A stretch of 64,000 nucleotides of DNA, from positions 2,294,001 to 2,358,000 of the forward strand of contig CAVWFT010000001.1 of the NCBI GenBank assembly GCA_963754445.1. Reading direction: 5' to 3'. Made by a program: the position numbers and the translations under genes. Positions 9,085-20,589 of the stretch are shown one piece after another. The number at the start of each line of letters is the position of its first letter. Positions within the stretch are counted from its first letter, which is position 1. The notes under the pieces were generated by a model. That model was not told where the DNA came from. It made no database searches and saw only the letters and a list, made by a program, of their open reading frames with translations. Origin of the DNA: Bog-473 sp963754445. Lineage in GTDB: Bacteria > Actinomycetota > Acidimicrobiia > Acidimicrobiales > RAAP-2.

Positions 9085-9832
9085 GTGTTCGCCGGTGGCG
9101 TCGTGACATCGGCCAATCCGTTCTGCGGTTCATGTGGGCGTCCGGTAGCCGAGGATGCCTCGTTCTGTCAGGGATGTGGACGATCGCTGGTACCGGCACC
9201 GCCTCCTGCCTCAACGTCGCCGACTGCTGCACCGTTCGGACAAACGGCCCCTCCGACGGCGACCGCGTTTTCGGCAACACGGTCACCGCCCCCGCCCGCG
9301 CCCGGTTACCCCGCTGCTCCGCCCGGCGGAGCCGTTCTATCCGGGTGCATCGCCGGCGGTGATCCAGCGACAGGAGACGAACGGACTCTCGATCGCCTCG
9401 CTGGTACTCGGCATCGTCTGGCTGGGTGGACTCGGCTCCATCCTCGCCGTCATATTCGGCTTCATTTCGCGAAAACAGATTCGAAACAGCAACGGACGCC
9501 AAACGGGAGACGGACTCTCGATCGCCGGGATCATCCTCGGCTTCCTGGGCATCGCCGGGCTGATTCTGTGGATCGTGCTCATTGCTGTCCTGGCGACCAC
9601 GGTCGACCACTTCCACTGCTACGGCAGCACGAACAACGGGACGTATCACTGCACGACGACGGGAAACTCCGGCAACACCCAAGACTTCCCGGGCAACTCC
9701 GGTGACGGCGGAAACTCCGGGTTAGGCAACAGCTCGAACTCAGGCCTCGGCAACAGTGGGAATTCAGGCTTCGTGGCATTGGGGAGCAACAGCAACAGCG
9801 GGGTGAGCGGCACCCAGACATTGGTGCCATGA
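9085..9832 (+). pseudogene. Zinc-ribbon DUF4190-like membrane protein with G-N-S repeat tail, one frameshift
   Basis: The product is built from an N-terminal zinc ribbon (C-x2-C at residues 14-17 and 28-31 counted from GTG 9085), a proline/alanine-rich linker, and a DUF4190-like domain. That domain has two hydrophobic helices joined by a segment with G-R-Q-T-G-D-G-L-S-I-A-G-I-I-L-G. A tail of about 60 residues made of G, N and S repeats ends the protein. A one-base insertion near 9330 in cccggcggag puts the second half in another frame; removing one G restores P-A-E-P-F-Y-P-G. Either GTG 9085 or GTG 9103 could be the start. The stop overlaps the ATG of the next gene (ATGA at 9829), so the downstream enzyme is translationally coupled. 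Function unknown; the tail would lie outside the cell if the helices are oriented as usual. Confidence 0.7.
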
Positions 9833-10299
9833 CGGAGTCGGGCTCGGCGGCGGCCAACGGCTCGTCCACCAACGGCGGACGGGGGCCCGATGAAGTCGTT
9901 GTCGACTTCCTCTTGGCGCTGGCCCACGACGACCTCGACGGCGCCTTGGCTCTCGTCACGGACGACATCGAGTACATCAACGTGTCGCTCCCCACGATCC
10001 GGGGCCGCGACGCCCTCGAGCGTCTGGCCCGTCCGATACTGCGACCGGGGCGGATGGGCTTCGACGTGCATTTCAACCACGTTGCGGTCGAAGGTGATGT
10101 CGTCCTCACCGACCGAGTGGACGAACTCAACTTTCGGCGCTTTGCGACCTGCTTTTGGGTCTACGGGCGCTTTGTGGTCCGCGACGGCAAGATCGCCGTC
10201 TGGCGGGACTCCTTCGACTGGTTGGACGTGACGATCGGCAACCTACGGGCGTTGATCGGACTGGTCGTGCCGTCGCTCAACCGAACCCTCCCCGACTAG
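9829..10299 (+). CDS. Limonene-1,2-epoxide hydrolase-like / SnoaL-fold protein
   Basis: This 156-residue protein has the SnoaL/NTF2 fold of limonene-1,2-epoxide hydrolase (LEH). The LEH catalytic constellation is visible: Y49 and N51 in I-E-Y-I-N-V, R96 and D98 in T-D-R-V-D, and D127 in W-R-D-S-F-D. These match Y53/N55/R99/D101/D132 of the Rhodococcus enzyme. So it probably hydrolyses an epoxide directly with a water molecule held between Asp and Arg; the substrate is unknown. The first 18 residues are a disordered G/S/N-rich extension. The ATG overlaps the stop of the preceding zinc-ribbon gene, an unusual partner for such an enzyme. It ends in TAG. Confidence 0.8.
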   Translation: MTESGSAAANGSSTNGGRGPDEVVVDFLLALAHDDLDGALALVTDDIEYINVSLPTIRGRDALERLARPILRPGRMGFDVHFNHVAVEGDVVLTDRVDELNFRRFATCFWVYGRFVVRDGKIAVWRDSFDWLDVTIGNLRALIGLVVPSLNRTLPD

Positions 10300-10384
10300 G
10301 GAGACTCCGCCCTCACCTGTCAATCACCGTCGGGATCTCGGGACCCACCCTGACGATCGGAATTGGGCCACCCAGATTCCGGCC

Positions 10385-11179
10385 TCAGTCGGTATCGAAC
10401 GCCAGGTCGATCGAGACCGGATAAAGGTCGGCTCGGACAGGGTGCCTCTCATACATCCCGCTTTTCGCCTTCGAGGAACGTGCAGGATGAGCAAAGCGCT
10501 CTCGGAGAATGACATTCAAGATACGTAGTCCATCGCGCACAGGGTGCAGATTCGAGGTCCCGTGAATCCTTTTGCCTTCGTAGCTGGGGACTTCCGCCAC
10601 GCGTAGGCCCAATTTGGCAACCCGGATATTGATGAGGGTCTCCACTTCGAACCCGGGGCAGTCCACGATGAGGTGCTCCAAGCAAGCTCGGCGAAACGCG
10701 TTGTAGCCGTAGCAGAGATCGGAGTACTTCGTCCCGTAAAGAGTATTAACCACGAAGCTGAGCATCCGATTGCCCATTCTGCGGATGGGAGTCAGATCGG
10801 CAGAACCGCCTTCCGCCATCATCCTCGAACCCTTGACGAAGTCGGCGCCTTCGATCACGGCGTCCACAAATCGGGGGATTTCTGCAGGATCGGTCGAACC
10901 GTCTGCATCGATCATCACAATCACGTCACTCGTGCATGCAGCGAAGCCACAGGCCAGCGCGTCACCTTTGCCCTTGCCCTCTTGGAGCACGATCCGCACG
11001 TCTGGCCGAAGGCGGCGCGCCACTTCGACCGTGCCGTCGACCGAGTGACCATCGATGACGATGACTTCGTTGAGTCCCTGTGGGAGTCGTTCGAAGACGT
11101 GCGGAAGGTTGGCTGCTTCGTTGAGAGTTGGAATTACGACGCTGACTGACATGGTGTTGAGCCGCCCTGTGTCCGACAC
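10385..11179 (-). CDS. Family 2 glycosyltransferase, copy B
   Basis: This is a second GT2 transferase, aligned without gaps to copy A (6651-7517) over about 225 residues with roughly 28 differences by eye. It shares VSVVIPTLNEA, M-I-D-A-D-G-S, GKGKGDAL and YGYNAFRR. Differences are mostly conservative (V/I, D/E, S/T), so both copies seem to be under selection. I place the start at GTG 11179, preceded by AAGGAG. This gives the same ten-residue lead-in (M-S-D...) as copy A and a 264-residue product. A GTG at 11218 and an ATG at 11152 are alternatives. Its C-terminus is shorter than copy A's but shares the ending P-V-S-I-D-L-A-F. It runs convergent to the LEH gene. Confidence 0.85.
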   Translation of the reverse strand: MSDTGRLNTMSVSVVIPTLNEAANLPHVFERLPQGLNEVIVIDGHSVDGTVEVARRLRPDVRIVLQEGKGKGDALACGFAACTSDVIVMIDADGSTDPAEIPRFVDAVIEGADFVKGSRMMAEGGSADLTPIRRMGNRMLSFVVNTLYGTKYSDLCYGYNAFRRACLEHLIVDCPGFEVETLINIRVAKLGLRVAEVPSYEGKRIHGTSNLHPVRDGLRILNVILRERFAHPARSSKAKSGMYERHPVRADLYPVSIDLAFDTD

Positions 11180-11227
11180 GATCTCCTTCAGGTGAACTCC
11201 TGATCGGATCTGGGTCACGCTCGGAAC

Positions 11228-11280
11228 TTAACAAAGGCCCCGTCGATCGCACCACGAAAATGCGATGAACGTTTTGTTAA
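11228..11280. promoter_or_regulatory. Nested inverted repeats upstream of glycosyltransferase copy B
   Basis: TTAACAAA at 11228-11235 is mirrored by TTTGTTAA at 11273-11280. Inside them ATCGCA at 11246-11251 is mirrored by TGCGAT at 11261-11266. The A/T-rich outer arms stand out against the GC-rich background, and the whole lies 50-100 bases upstream of the chosen start at 11179. Two concentric palindromes suggest an operator for a dimeric or tetrameric regulator, but no factor is identified. No equivalent was noticed upstream of copy A. Confidence 0.35.
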
Positions 11281-11335
11281 CCGGAGGGAAAGAGTCTTTC
11301 GGCCCCAGCCTCTACGCGATCGCTCCGCGAACGTT

Positions 11336-11623
11336 TCAGCCTTTTGGGTGATCAGAACGCCGCATCTTGTGCTTCCCCTGATGGCCAGCAGGCTTCACGC
11401 AATGCCAGTACGCATCAGGACGACGCCAGTCGGCGGTGCAAAGTTGCGATTCCGTTGAGATTTCCGGAGCGGTCGTTTGCTCGACAATTTGCGTTGCCGA
11501 TGCAGACATCTCGGCAGCCCGGGGTTCGTCCAGTTGGAGCGTGGTCGATTCGTCAGCGTCCGACCCTCGAGCCGTCGCTGCCAGTTCAGTTGCATGGTCC
11601 ATAAACAACACCCCGTTTGCCAC
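11336..11623 (-). CDS. Small hypothetical protein with Cys/His C-terminal motif
   Basis: I do not recognise this 95-residue protein. The first 60 residues are acidic, low in complexity and probably disordered. The last 35 hold a compact motif C-x3-W-x8-W-x-C-x4-G-H-x-G-x-H followed by K and R residues. The two cysteines and two histidines could bind a metal ion. Similar short C..W..C..GH.G.H modules occur at the ends of small actinobacterial proteins and phage proteins. The start could be 11623 or the internal ATG at 11602. The motif is the main reason to believe the frame is real. Confidence 0.4.
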   Translation of the reverse strand: MANGVLFMDHATELAATARGSDADESTTLQLDEPRAAEMSASATQIVEQTTAPEISTESQLCTADWRRPDAYWHCVKPAGHQGKHKMRRSDHPKG

Positions 11624-12668
11624 CCCCCCGAGAACCGGCGACTTCCTGCTTTCCTTCGACGGGACTCAAGAAAAACTGTACTGCTGCGTTTGATCGTTTA
11701 TCAGTCGTTGGCCTGAGCGGGCTGGGCCGTTGTCGCTGTGTTGCTTCAGATCGTCCTCTTCAGCTTCCTGGCCTGGGACGATCCTTTTCTCTTTCCCTCC
11801 GCCCGATGTCCTCGGATCTGCCCCGAAAGCCGCCCCTTGATCGTTGTGATCACCCCAGATCGTCGGTTGCATCCCGCACACCTGAGCGACTCGCCCTCCC
11901 GGGTTGGTGGCGGTGGACCAACCCGGGTTCGGAGTCCCTAATGCCCGGTGTTAGATCCCTTCCGTCGGAAGCATTGAAGACGCTTGTCCGCCTCATCGAA
12001 GTCAAACATCTATCTGTCGACTGGTTAGAGGCCGGTTGCCGCGCTCAGATGCCCGGCCCGCGACACGGCTTCGTCACGAAGGAGAAGATCTCGTCGGAGG
12101 ATCGATTCGGACGGCGAGAAAGGAGCTCGCTGCATTGCCTCCCCCAAGTAATCGAGGAAGTCCTGTGTCCGCCAAAGGCCCCTCTTTGCGACACGCATTA
12201 TCGATACCTGCCATCTCTTGAGGCGATCGACCGTTTCGTAAAGGTATGGACTTCAACTCAGCCGACGGTGCAGTTGCGCAGCCGCACTTTCTCGTTTGCA
12301 CAGCGCGGACTGTGAACTCCGGTTTCTGGTACTCGATGTGAACTCAGCCCGCTTGTCGGGTTTCTCGGTTCTCGGCCGCCTCATTGGCCATTTCGATGTC
12401 ACGCGGAGCCAACCGCCCTGAAGAGCCATCGCCCGATCGGCAGTTCGGCGTGGCGCTGTCCGATCAGTTCGTCCTTGGCCTTCGTTCATAAGCATCAAGC
12501 AACACCTGCTGGGTCAGCCGGCGTCGTCAACATCGATGAGTTCGGAACAGTCCGGGCGCGTGAACCACCGTGATCTCACGGCACCGCTGCCGTCTGCCCG
12601 GTCACCGCTGCGGCGGCGACCTCTCGAAACCAGAGAGAACTCTCGGGTCAGACGTCGGCAGTCGAGGG
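11624..12668. other. Gene-poor stretch
   Basis: About one kilobase has no convincing gene. Candidate frames on either strand are short or low in coding character and lack ribosome-binding sites. The only clear structure is the hairpin at 11898-11927. GC content looks lower than in the dense block that starts at 12669, so this may mark a boundary between accessory and core DNA. Confidence 0.4.
11898..11927. repeat. Perfect 11-bp inverted repeat (strong hairpin)
   Basis: CCCGGGTTGGT (11898-11908) and ACCAACCCGGG (11917-11927) are exact complements around an 8-nt loop GGCGGTGG. No T run follows on either strand, so it is not a classical terminator, and no gene end lies close by. It could be a protein-binding palindrome or a structured RNA element within the gene-poor stretch. 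Confidence 0.6.
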
Positions 12669-12911
12669 CTACTGGAGGTAGCCCTCGACGGTGCCGGCTG
12701 AACGTTCGTGTGCCTCGTCGGGATCCTTCCCGGCGCTGCGCTTGGCCCGGCGCTGGCGCAGGGTGTCCCAGAGCTGATCGAGCGTGATCTCGAGCTGGCG
12801 CTTGCGCTCCCGCTCGTCGTCGGTCAGGCCCTCGCCGACGTGTGCCTCCTCGAGTCGCTGCTCTTCTGCCGCGAGCTCGCTGATGCGCGTCACGATGTCC
12901 TGGTCGTCCAT
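12669..12911 (-). CDS. DUF2630 family protein
   Basis: This 80-residue protein matches DUF2630 along its whole length. It begins M-D-D-Q-D-I-V-T-R-I-S-E-L. The helical middle contains the family hallmark L-D-Q-L-W-D-T-L-R-Q-R-R-A-K-R, and it ends V-E-G-Y-L-Q. The family is a short, highly charged, mostly helical cytoplasmic protein of actinobacteria with no known activity. It lies 42 bases downstream of lon on the same strand and is probably in the same transcript. Confidence 0.85.
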   Translation of the reverse strand: MDDQDIVTRISELAAEEQRLEEAHVGEGLTDDERERKRQLEITLDQLWDTLRQRRAKRSAGKDPDEAHERSAGTVEGYLQ

Positions 12912-12953
12912 GTCGCTCCGATCAACCTGTTCCGAGTCGCCAGTCTGCCCGAC

Positions 12954-15329
<2,376 letters not shown>

Positions 15330-15349
15330 CGGGCTGTGTCCTTTTGTAA

Positions 15350-15381
15350 TGCCGTAATGGCAATTTCCTCTGACTGGTCAA
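15350..15381 (-). promoter_or_regulatory. Candidate lon promoter with small palindrome
   Basis: On the minus strand, TTGACC (15381-15376) is a plausible -35 element. About 17 bases on lies an A/T-rich stretch overlapping the palindrome TGCC-GTAAT-GGCA (15350-15362), 20 bases upstream of the lon start. The palindrome is placed where a repressor would block the polymerase. It does not match the HspR inverted repeat known upstream of some actinobacterial stress genes. The -10 element is weak, so this is only a candidate. Confidence 0.3.
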
Positions 15382-15492
15382 CCATATGGGCGGCCTCCTC
15401 ATTCCCGTGCACCCCGGTTCCGGGTCACCCGCCCTGGTCGGGGTCCGGCGGAGGGGCTGGGCCGGGCCCCGGCAGGGGCGTACCCTGGGGGA

Positions 15493-15816
15493 ATGGTCAT
15501 GGACACCCCCGATGGAGGCCTGCAGCAGGCGGGATCGACGATCCTGGCGCCGGCGCGGCCCGAACCCGATCTCGACGACGGCGACCACGATCGCTTCGCC
15601 CACATCGTGCTGGAGGGCTATACCCCCAAGGGCAAGAGCGAGGACGATTTCGTGTCCGTCGGGCCGAGCGTGGTCGAGGGCATCGTGAACCGGACGGCGG
15701 TGCGGGCCCTGTGCGGCAAGGAATGGGTGCCTGGCCGCGACCCCAAGCGCTACGGGATCTGCCCCACCTGCAAGGAGATCGCCGAAAAGATGGGCTGGAA
15801 GATCCCCGCCGGCTGA
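15493..15816 (+). CDS. DUF3039 family protein
   Basis: This 107-residue actinobacterial DUF3039 protein has a disordered acidic N-terminus. The conserved core contains F-A-H-I-V-L-E-G-Y-T-P, V-V-E-G-I-V-N-R-T-A-V-R-A-L-C-G-K-x-W-V-P and R-Y-G-I-C-P-T-C-K-E-I. The cysteine before G-K and the C-P-T-C pair are a likely zinc site. The function is unknown. The start is ATG 15493 (or 15499) after a GGGGGAA Shine-Dalgarno. It is divergent from lon. Confidence 0.85.
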   Translation: MVMDTPDGGLQQAGSTILAPARPEPDLDDGDHDRFAHIVLEGYTPKGKSEDDFVSVGPSVVEGIVNRTAVRALCGKEWVPGRDPKRYGICPTCKEIAEKMGWKIPAG

Positions 15817-15937
15817 GCCTGCGCCTGAGCCTGGAGCCGGGTGCCACCGGCCGGTCCGTGACGCGGGCCACCCGACTTCGCTACCGTGCGACGAAGCAAC
15901 CGGTTCGGTCGGGCGGCTGCACTCGAAAGGGGTTCCG

Positions 15938-17103
<1,166 letters not shown>

Positions 17104-17107
<4 letters not shown>

Positions 17108-18069
17108 GTGCGGTGACCGGTGGTGTGGTCGGCGCCGGCGGTGTCGTCGAGAGCGCCAGCCCGCGGCCGCGGGGCCGGGCCAGCCTCAAGACCCGGCGGC
17201 GGAAGGAGGCCGGGCTGGCCTATCTGTTGTTGGTGCCGGCCATGGCGCTGTTCGCCGTCTTCTCCTTCTATCCCTTCCTGCGCAACTTCAAGCTGATGCT
17301 CTACGAGACCCCGCCGGTGCCCGGGCTGCCGGCGCACTACGTCGGCCTGCACCAGATCGTGCCGACGGTGACCTCGACCCAGTTCACCCAGAGCCTGCTC
17401 ACCACGCTCGTCTTCGTGGTGCTGGTGGTGCCGATCAGCCTGATCCTCGGGCTGGCCCTGGCCGTGGCGGCCCACCGCAAGCTCAAGGGCATGACCGTCT
17501 ACCGCATGATCTTCTCCTCGACCGTGGTCAGCTCGGTGGCGGTGGCCTCGGTCGTCTTCGGCACCCTGCTCAACCCGGTGGTGGGTCTCCTGCCCTGGCT
17601 GGGCATCAACCCCAACCCGCCTGCGCTCGAGAGCTCGACCTGGGCCCTGCCGGCGGTGGCCGTGATCACCATCTGGCAGTTCCTCGGCCTGTCCTTCATC
17701 ATCATGTCGGCCGGGCTGCAGTCGGTGCCCGACGAGCTGATGGAGGCGGCCCGCATCGACGGGGCGGGGGCCTGGACGCGCTTTTGGCGCATGACCGTCC
17801 CGCTGCTCTCCCCCACCATCTTCTTCGCCGTGGTCGTGTCGACCATCTACGCCTTCCAGGCCTTCGGCGCGGTGGACATCCTGATCGGCAACACCAATGC
17901 GGTGCGCCTGCACACCAACGTCCTCATCTACAACATCGTCAACACGCTGCAGATCGACAACAACCCCGGCGCCGCCGCCATCATGGCCACGGTCCTGTTC
18001 CTCATCATGCTGGGGCTGACCATTGTGCAGATGCGCCTGCTCGAACGGCGGGTGACCTATGCCCGTTGA
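17104..18069 (+). CDS. Sugar-type ABC transporter permease (MalF/UgpA-like)
   Basis: This is an inner-membrane channel subunit of the CUT1 importer, 321 residues. A basic N-terminal tail of about 35 residues is followed by six membrane helices. The EAA loop that docks on the ATPase reads E-A-A-R-I-D-G-A-G-A-W-T-R-F-W near residue 220. The start is GTG 17104, four bases overlapping the ATPase gene, and its end overlaps the next permease start by eleven bases. This is strict co-translation, as expected for a 1:1 permease heterodimer. Confidence 0.92.
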
Positions 18070-19009
18070 CGACGGCACGGCCCATGCCCGGCACGCCGCT
18101 CCTGCCGGTGTTGCTGCGGGTGTGGCTGCCGGTGCCGGTGCCGGTGCCGGTGCGGTGGAGGAGGCGCCGGCGCGTCGGCTGACCCGGCCCAACCGGCGCT
18201 GGCGCACCATCGGCAGCTACGCGCTGCTCACGGTGGGGGCGATCATCGTCCTGTTCCCGATCTACGTGACCGTGGTCAACTCGTTGCTCGTCCCCGACCA
18301 GCTGGCCCAGCAGCCGCCGCCCCTGTTCCCGACCAACCCGCAGTGGCACAACTACGTCACGGCCTGGACGTCGGGCCAGATGTCGCGGTACATGACGACC
18401 TCGGCCATCATGACGGTGGCCATCGTGGTGGGCCAGCTCGTCACCTCCACCCTGGCCGCCTACGCCTTCGCCTTCCTGCGCTTCCCGTTCAAGCGCACGC
18501 TCTTCGTCCTCTGCCTGGCCACGCTGATGATCCCGCTCGAGGTGACGTTCATCACCAACCTCGACACCATCTCCTCGTTGCACTGGTTCAACTCGTACGC
18601 CGGCCTCTCGGTGCCGTTCCTGGCCACGGGCTTCGGCATCTTCCTCCTGCGCCAGGCCTTCCTGCAGATCCCGCGCGACCTCCAGGAGGCGGCCTGGCTC
18701 GACGGCTACGGGCACCTGCGCTTCATGACGAGGGTGGCCGTGCCGCTGGCCCGGCCCTCCCTGGCCGCCCTCGGGGTGTTCTCCTTCCTGGGCGCCTGGA
18801 ACCAGTACCTGTGGCCGCTGGTCTCGACCGGCGGGACCACGCCACTCAACACGGTGCAGATCGGGCTCAAGCAACTCATCGGGACCCAGGTGCAAGAGAT
18901 CCCGGTCTCCCTCGCCGGGGCCGTCATCGCCTTCGTGCCCCTCGTGATCCTGCTGCTGATCTTCCAGAAGCAACTGGTGCGCAGCCTCACCGCCGGGGCG
19001 GTCAAGTAA
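18059..19009 (+). CDS. Sugar-type ABC transporter permease (MalG/UgpE-like)
   Basis: This is the second channel subunit of the importer, 316 residues. It opens with an unusual low-complexity tract made almost entirely of alternating alanine, glycine and valine, encoded by near-repeats of ggtgccggtgcc. Six helices follow, with the EAA loop E-A-A-W-L-D-G-Y-G-H-L-R-F. The last cytoplasmic residues are short. The ATG at 18059 overlaps the end of the first permease. The repeat tract could expand or contract by slippage without breaking frame. Confidence 0.92.
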   Translation: MPVDDGTAHARHAAPAGVAAGVAAGAGAGAGAVEEAPARRLTRPNRRWRTIGSYALLTVGAIIVLFPIYVTVVNSLLVPDQLAQQPPPLFPTNPQWHNYVTAWTSGQMSRYMTTSAIMTVAIVVGQLVTSTLAAYAFAFLRFPFKRTLFVLCLATLMIPLEVTFITNLDTISSLHWFNSYAGLSVPFLATGFGIFLLRQAFLQIPRDLQEAAWLDGYGHLRFMTRVAVPLARPSLAALGVFSFLGAWNQYLWPLVSTGGTTPLNTVQIGLKQLIGTQVQEIPVSLAGAVIAFVPLVILLLIFQKQLVRSLTAGAVK

Positions 19010-19058
19010 CCCGTTCGTGCACGCGGTGGCGCCTGCAGCGGGTGCTAGGCAATAGGAC

Positions 19059-20471
19059 ATGCACACCCCTCGCCTCCTCCGATTGGCCGCCGCGGCGCTG
19101 TTCGTCACGACGGCGACCACGGCCACGACGGCTGCGGTCGTGGGCTCGGCCGCGGCTCCCGCCGGCGCCGCCAGCCTGCCCAGCTGCAACCTCAAGGCCC
19201 TGAGCAGCCACAAGGGTGTGGTGCAGATCACCTTCTGGAACTCCATGGTCCAGGCCAACGGCACCACGCTCGCCTCCATCACGAACGCCTTCAACTCGTC
19301 GCAGAGCAAGGTGCACGTGACCCTGGTCAACCAGGCCAGCTACGACGACACCTGGCAGAAGTACGAGGCCGGGCTGTCCAACGGGCAGCTGCCGGCGGCG
19401 GTGCAGCTGGAGGATCAGCGCACCCAGGCCGCCATCGACACCCAGTCCTTCCTGCCCGTGCAGTCGTGCATGAACGCGGCGAAATACTCGACCAGCGACT
19501 ACCTGGCCCGCCCGCTCAACTACTGGAAGGTGAACGGGACGCAGTGGGCGCTGCCCTTCGCCGTCTCGGCGCCCATCGTCTTCTACAACCAGAACGCCTT
19601 CACCAAGGCCGGGCTCAACCCGGCCGACCCGCCGCTGACCCTCCCCCAGATGGTCACCGACGCCAAGACGCTCAAGGCCTCGGGCAGCGGCATGGGCCTG
19701 GTCCTCGACCCCTGGCACCTCGAGACCTGGCTGGCCTCGGCCAACTCGCTCTTCGTGAACAACAAGAACGGCCGCTCGAGCCGGGCCACCTCCGCGGTGT
19801 TCAACGACAAGGTGTCGGTCAACATCTTCAACCAGCTGCGCACGCTCGTCACCTCCGGCGACGCCAAGACCAACCCCTCGAGCGGACCGGACGAGTTCGA
19901 CAACCTGCTCGGCATCGGGAGCGGCAAGTACGGCATGACGATCGACAGCTCGGCCGACCTGGGCACGGTGACCCAGGTGCTCGGGAGCGGCCAGTACCCC
20001 AACGTGAAGATCGGCATCGGCCCCTTCCCGGTCTACAGCTCGTCGGTGAAGGGCGGCATCGAGCCGGGCGGATCGGGCGTGTACATCTCGAAGAAGGTCC
20101 CCGCCCTCGAGCAGGCCGCGGCCTGGGAGTACCTCTCCTACATCTGCAACACGCAGTCCCAGGCCACCTGGGCCGCGGGCACCGGCTACATCCCGGTGCG
20201 CAAGTCGTCGGCCCAGACGGCGACGGTGCAGCACCTGTGGGCCACCGACCCGGGCTACAAGGTGGCCTACAACGAGATCAACAACGGCGTGAACGACGCC
20301 GCCACGCAGGGGTCGGTCATCGGGCCCTACGCGGAGGTGCGCACCGACGTGGTGAACGCCGAGATCTCCATGTACACCAGCGGCACCTCGGCCGCCTCGG
20401 CGGTCAAGACGGCGTCGCAGAACGTCGACAACACCATCTCGTCGTACAACAGCAGGCTCGGGGTCGGCTAG
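19059..20471 (+). CDS. Extracellular solute-binding protein (family 1, UgpB-like)
   Basis: This is the secreted ligand-binding subunit of the importer. A signal peptide of about 38 residues ends A-P-A-G-A-A-S with no lipobox cysteine at the cleavage point, so membrane anchoring is not obvious. The mature protein starts with two-lobe binding-protein features: I-T-F-W-N-S-M, then Y-D-D-T-W-Q-K-Y and a hinge region W-A-L-P-F-A-V-S-A-P. The I-T-F-W-x-S-M opening resembles glycerol-3-phosphate and oligosaccharide binders, so UgpB-like uptake of a sugar or glycerophosphodiester is plausible but unproven. It is 49 bases downstream of the permease and ends the operon with TAG. Confidence 0.88.
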   Translation: MHTPRLLRLAAAALFVTTATTATTAAVVGSAAAPAGAASLPSCNLKALSSHKGVVQITFWNSMVQANGTTLASITNAFNSSQSKVHVTLVNQASYDDTWQKYEAGLSNGQLPAAVQLEDQRTQAAIDTQSFLPVQSCMNAAKYSTSDYLARPLNYWKVNGTQWALPFAVSAPIVFYNQNAFTKAGLNPADPPLTLPQMVTDAKTLKASGSGMGLVLDPWHLETWLASANSLFVNNKNGRSSRATSAVFNDKVSVNIFNQLRTLVTSGDAKTNPSSGPDEFDNLLGIGSGKYGMTIDSSADLGTVTQVLGSGQYPNVKIGIGPFPVYSSSVKGGIEPGGSGVYISKKVPALEQAAAWEYLSYICNTQSQATWAAGTGYIPVRKSSAQTATVQHLWATDPGYKVAYNEINNGVNDAATQGSVIGPYAEVRTDVVNAEISMYTSGTSAASAVKTASQNVDNTISSYNSRLGVG

Positions 20472-20589
20472 GGATCCGGGTCCCGCCGGCTGTCGCGTGG
20501 GGCAGGCCCGGGCGGCGGGGCGACGCAGTCTGACCAGGGCAACGCCCAGACCTACCCGCATTGCAGGATCTGCACTAGAACTTGTCGAC

